Shown in pieces: positions 28,196 through 30,633 of a stretch of DNA of 30,633 nucleotides. How positions within the stretch are numbered: the first letter of the stretch is position 1; the number at the start of each line of letters is the position of its first letter. Below the pieces are notes generated by a model, which was given only the letters and a program-made list of their open reading frames with translations, did no database searches and was not told where the DNA came from. Source of the DNA: a virus; IMG/VR virus record IMGVR_UViG_3300042305_000692, positions 1 through 30,633 of that record, one strand, 5' to 3'. A program made the position numbers and the translations under genes.

Positions 28196-28486
28196 ATGGC
28201 AAATATCCGCATCAACGCAATCTCATACGGCCAGCAATCTCCGGCCGAGATCAGCGTCGAAGCGCGCTATCTGTACAGCGCCCGTGAGGTTCTCGCTGGG
28301 GAAGCGACAACGCCCGATTTCTTCGAGGTATCCCTGCCCGACACCGGCGTCTGCCTCTCCATCAATGCGTCCGTTGCCGAGCGCCTGGCCCACGCAATTC
28401 TGACCGCCGTCGCCGAGCGTCGTCGCGATCTCGACGCTGCTCGCGGGCCTGCCGCTGTCGCTGCTGAACTGACGGAAGTCGCATGA
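28196..28486 (+). CDS. Unknown protein, 96 aa
   Basis: Starts MANIRINAISYGQQSPAEIS with AGGAGA upstream. The first 60 residues are beta-like ('FFEVSLPDTGVCLSINASV'), the last 35 helical and Arg/Ala/Glu-rich. No family is recognised. It is coupled to the DnaA-like gene by an ATGA overlap, which suggests the two work in the same process. Confidence 0.6.
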   Translation: MANIRINAISYGQQSPAEISVEARYLYSAREVLAGEATTPDFFEVSLPDTGVCLSINASVAERLAHAILTAVAERRRDLDAARGPAAVAAELTEVA

Positions 28487-28788
28487 GCCGGCACCCCGAA
28501 ACAGAGGCTATCAGGGCGATTACGCGCCTGGTGGCCGAGGTCACGGGGGTGGAGGTGGCCGATATCCTCGGCCCCTCCCGATCCCGCCCTGTAACCGCTG
28601 CCCGCGCGCTTGCCGCTGCGCTTTGCGTGGATCTAGTACGAGGGGCGACTACGACGACGATCGCCCACGCTCTGGGTGGCAGGCATCACTCGTTTGCGGT
28701 CAGGGCGGCTCAGGCTGCGAGCGGGACGGCCAAGTATGCCGCCTTGAAGGCAATGGCAATCAAACTTGAGGAGGTACGCGCATTATGA
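28483..28788 (+). CDS. Stand-alone DnaA domain IV-like DNA-binding protein, 101 aa
   Basis: Residues about 15-82 match the C-terminal DNA-binding domain of DnaA. 'VAEVTGVEVADILGPSRSRPVTAARALAAAL' (in parts) corresponds to the 'V...Y.I...DL...RRSR.V..PRQ.AM.L' segment. 'TTTTIAHALGGRHHSFAVRA' corresponds to the signature 'IG..FGGRDHTTV.HA' that contacts the DnaA box. The AAA+ ATPase and N-terminal domains are absent. It could bind DnaA boxes at a phage origin or block host initiation. Translation is coupled to both neighbours by four-base overlaps. Confidence 0.8.
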   Translation: MSRHPETEAIRAITRLVAEVTGVEVADILGPSRSRPVTAARALAAALCVDLVRGATTTTIAHALGGRHHSFAVRAAQAASGTAKYAALKAMAIKLEEVRAL

Positions 28789-29474
28789 TTACGACCCTGA
28801 ACAAGATCCGCAGCCACAAACCCTGCCGAGAGGGATGGGAGAAATTGCTGCGCCATTTGGTCAAAACCGCAGCCGACGACGAGCCGCTGGCAATCGCTAC
28901 GGTTCTCGACAGCAACGGGCTTGATGACGCGCTCTGGTGCCTGCGCGCGGTCGAAGGCCGAGATCGAGAGATCCGACTCTATGCTGTGTGGGCCGCGCGG
29001 CAGGTGCAGCACCTGATGACCGACCCCCGCAGTTTCACGGCTCTCGATGTCGCAGAGGAATATGCCCGAGGCCGCGCAAGCACTGCCAAGCTGACGGAGG
29101 CGGCGTGGACGGCGTGGTCGGCGACGGCGGCGTGGGCGGCATCGGAGGCGGCGAGGGCGGCGGAGGCGGCGTGGGCGGCGGCGGCGGCGTCGAGCGCGGT
29201 GGCGGCGTCGGCGGCGGAGGCGGCGAGGGCGGCGGTGGCGGCGGTGGCGGCGTCGGCGGCGGAGGCGGCGTGGGTGGCGGAGGCGGCGTGGGTGGCGGAG
29301 GCGGCGTCGGCGGCGGCGGCGGCGGCGGCGGAGGCGGCGGCGTGGGAAACGCGAACGGCGGCATATATTTCTTCGCGCGACGCCGCGAGAGCCGCGCAAG
29401 CCGACGAATTGCGCCGGATCTGCCAGGAGATCGAGGCTGGGCGAGACCCTTATCCGGAGGAGGATGGACGATGA
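28785..29474 (+). CDS. Conserved phage protein with Ala-rich repeat, 229 aa
   Basis: The N-terminal 95 residues ('MITTLNKIRSHKPCREGWEK', 'DDEPLAIATVLDSNGLDDALWCLRAV', 'REIRLYAVWAARQVQHLMTD' in parts) belong to a type common in phages and plasmids, which I recall as resembling an 'immunity-like' helical domain of unknown use. Residues about 104-190 are almost only Ala with periodic Trp, Glu and Arg, encoded by GCG/GGC-type trinucleotide runs. A normal helical C-terminus follows ('AAQADELRRICQEIEAGRDP'). The repeat is prone to slippage and may vary in length. The toxin-immunity link is a recollection, not shown here. Confidence 0.65.
   Translation: MITTLNKIRSHKPCREGWEKLLRHLVKTAADDEPLAIATVLDSNGLDDALWCLRAVEGRDREIRLYAVWAARQVQHLMTDPRSFTALDVAEEYARGRASTAKLTEAAWTAWSATAAWAASEAARAAEAAWAAAAASSAVAASAAEAARAAVAAVAASAAEAAWVAEAAWVAEAASAAAAAAAEAAAWETRTAAYISSRDAARAAQADELRRICQEIEAGRDPYPEEDGR
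29096..29345. repeat. GC-rich trinucleotide-type repeat tract
   Basis: The tract is made of GCG/GGC/GTG triplets, with an 18-bp tandem repeat (GCGTGGGTGGCGGAGGCG, twice) near 29268-29303. All frames read low-complexity sequence: Ala/Trp/Glu in the true frame, Gly/Val in another, and Pro- or Arg-rich on the minus strand. Confidence 0.8.
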
Positions 29475-29683
29475 GCGACGACGACGAGAAGCTGGCCGAG
29501 CGGATCGCGCGCGAACGGTGGAACGCCGTCCTGGTCGCCGACGGCCAACGGATGACCGGCATCGCCGACTGGGACGGCCTGTCGCAGAACGCGCGCGACG
29601 AGGTTCTCGCCGACGTCGAGGCGACGCTGGACGCAATCAGGGCCGCCGGGCTCACGGTGGTCGAGAGGGAGGACGGACGATGA
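29471..29683 (+). CDS. Unknown small acidic protein, 70 aa
   Basis: ATG at 29471 overlaps the previous stop (ATGA), with GGAGGA upstream. The sequence starts MSDDDEKLAERIARERWNAV and includes 'RMTGIADWDGLSQNARDEVL' and 'ATLDAIRAAGLTVVE'. It is a small helical protein with the form of common phage hypotheticals. No function can be given. Confidence 0.6.
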   Translation: MSDDDEKLAERIARERWNAVLVADGQRMTGIADWDGLSQNARDEVLADVEATLDAIRAAGLTVVEREDGR

Positions 29684-29937
29684 GCGACATCCCAACTTGG
29701 CATGAACGCGCAATGCGCCACCCTGACCACCAATCCGGCATGATCAGCGAGGGCATGATCCGCGCGCGCATGGCCGAGGAGATCGCGGATTTGCGGGCCG
29801 AGGTCGAGCGGCTGCGGGCGGTGCTGCGACAGTGTGCCTGCTCTTGCAAGGCACTCAGGGAGTCCTGTCCGGAACTGGAAATGGACGGCACCTGCCCGCA
29901 TTTGAGCGCGCAAGAGTCGCTGGAGGGAAAGCTATGA
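29680..29937 (+). CDS. Unknown coiled-coil/Cys-containing protein, 85 aa
   Basis: ATG at 29680 overlaps the previous stop (ATGA). 'MAEEIADLRAEVERLRAVLR' (about residues 31-50) is a coiled coil, followed by a Cys cluster ('CACSCKALRESC', 'DGTCPHL') that could bind metal. The same 'ADLRAEVERLR' stretch recurs in the next gene, hinting at shared ancestry or a shared partner. Function unknown. Confidence 0.55.
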   Translation: MSDIPTWHERAMRHPDHQSGMISEGMIRARMAEEIADLRAEVERLRAVLRQCACSCKALRESCPELEMDGTCPHLSAQESLEGKL

Positions 29938-30455
29938 GCGGCGGAAGCATGAATTATCTGTACATCTTGGTCAGGGATGCCGAATTCCACACTCACTCAC
30001 CAGAGCGAAAGGCATTTCGCGAGCATCTCATGCTCGTTGCAAACGCTTTGAGGGCCATTGAGTGGAACGACAGCGGTGATGGAGACGATCAAGAGGTTCA
30101 CAACATCATGGCCTGCATATCCCTGTCGGTATCGGAAAATGACATGCTGCGCGCCGAAAACGCCCGCCTCCGCGCCGATGTTCCAGTGTACTCAAGCGAG
30201 ATCGAGCGGCTGCGGGGGGAGATGCCCGTGGCCGAATCTCTAAGGGTCGATGCCAAGTGCGCGGAGATCGAGCGCGACGAGGCCCGCGCTGTTGTTTGGA
30301 AGCAGGCCAAAGATAACGCGGATCTGCGGGCCGAGGTCGAGCGGCTGCGCGAGATCATCAGGACCATTCGCGCACGTTGCGTGGAACTCGACGACGGCGA
30401 CGCCGTTTCGGCAACGCTCGACATCACAAGCGCAGTTTTGGATAGCAAGCCATGA
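29934..30455 (+). CDS. Conserved phage protein with coiled coil, 173 aa
   Basis: ATG at 29934 with TGGAGGG upstream and an ATGA overlap with the previous stop. The N-terminal part 'MSGGSMNYLYILVRDAEFHT', 'AFREHLMLVANALRAIEWND' and 'SGDGDDQEVHNIMACIS' matches a common small phage protein of unknown function. The middle and C-terminal half is coiled coil with 'NARLRADV', 'EIERLRGEM' and 'ADLRAEVERLREII'. I cannot assign a function. It is coupled to the final partial gene by ATGA. Confidence 0.65.
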   Translation: MSGGSMNYLYILVRDAEFHTHSPERKAFREHLMLVANALRAIEWNDSGDGDDQEVHNIMACISLSVSENDMLRAENARLRADVPVYSSEIERLRGEMPVAESLRVDAKCAEIERDEARAVVWKQAKDNADLRAEVERLREIIRTIRARCVELDDGDAVSATLDITSAVLDSKP

Positions 30456-30633
30456 GCGTGATCAATCTCTCAGATCGCCGCCCGCCGGTTAAGTATACCG
30501 TGAGGATCACTCACCATTGGGACGACAGCCTGGAAGTATTTGTCGAAGATGTGACTGACGACGAGCGCCGCCGTCAATCCGTTGCCGACGCGCTAGCTCG
30601 GGCCGCGCGCGTGTTCGCCAATCGCGCAGCACT
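30452..30633 (+). CDS. Unknown protein, N-terminal part (runs off the window)
   Basis: MSVINLSDRRPPVKYTVRIT begins with an ATGA overlap and remains open to the window end (about 60 residues). 'HHWDDSLEVFVEDVTDDERR' follows. No family is recognised from this fragment. Confidence 0.55.
   Translation, partial: MSVINLSDRRPPVKYTVRITHHWDDSLEVFVEDVTDDERRRQSVADALARAARVFANRAA

Noticed and set aside
28937-29683. Plus-strand Gly/Val-rich frame across the repeat, joined to the 70-aa gene
   Set aside because: The repeat keeps several frames open; the 229-aa frame has the conserved N-terminus, and the 70-aa gene has its own start and ribosome site.
29035-29913. Minus-strand Pro-rich open frame across the GCG tract
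   Set aside because: Produced by the triplet repeat; the plus strand has coupled genes with ribosome sites over the same DNA.
1-30633. CRISPR array, tRNA genes, integrase or transposase
   Set aside because: No regular spaced repeats, no cloverleaf-like sequence and no recombinase motif were seen on either strand by eye.

Overview
The window looks like about 30.6 kb of a GC-rich tailed bacteriophage genome, with podovirus-type organisation. Hallmarks are terminase, a P22-like portal, an HK97-fold capsid, a scaffold, a tail-tubular A/B-like pair, very tight gene packing and ATGA/TGATG stop-start overlaps. Base composition and codon use suggest a GC-rich proteobacterial host, possibly an alphaproteobacterium, but nothing here fixes the host. 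I saw no integrase, tRNA gene, CRISPR array or insertion sequence. Both ends are cut inside genes.

There are two opposed gene blocks separated by a switch region of roughly 550 bp (25341-25889). Leftward from the switch (minus strand, 25.3 kb down to 1) runs the packaging/structural block, in this order: small terminase; large terminase interrupted by an intein; a cassette of seven sugar-transfer, methyltransferase and nuclease genes; portal; a run of small virion and appendage genes including a LamG-like lectin; small basic proteins; a GroES-like co-chaperonin; scaffold; two small head genes; and the major capsid protein. A strong terminator follows the capsid gene. Beyond it lie a three-repeat appendage protein, small structural proteins, the tail-tubular A/B-like pair and two probable internal virion proteins. 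Rightward from the switch (plus strand, 25.9 kb to the end) is a block of small, mostly unknown, probably early genes. It includes a stand-alone DnaA domain IV-like protein and an Ala-rich repeat protein. Several gene boundaries in this block carry GC-rich hairpins just upstream of a Shine-Dalgarno site.

The most striking feature is inside the terminase gene. A 275-residue intein sits exactly in the third acidic motif of the terminase nuclease (EDH/C). A complete HNH homing endonuclease gene with its own strong Shine-Dalgarno sequence lies inside the intein DNA in a different reading frame. The intein frame remains open across the whole endonuclease, so this stretch appears to be read in two frames. 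In classical large inteins the endonuclease is an in-frame domain.

Other points of interest are a putative virion or surface glycosylation cassette between terminase and portal, with a two-domain glycosyltransferase/Maf-like (DUF115) protein; a phage GroES; an extreme strand-composition bias over the small terminase gene; and a palindrome-overlapped TATAAT promoter that probably drives the rightward block.
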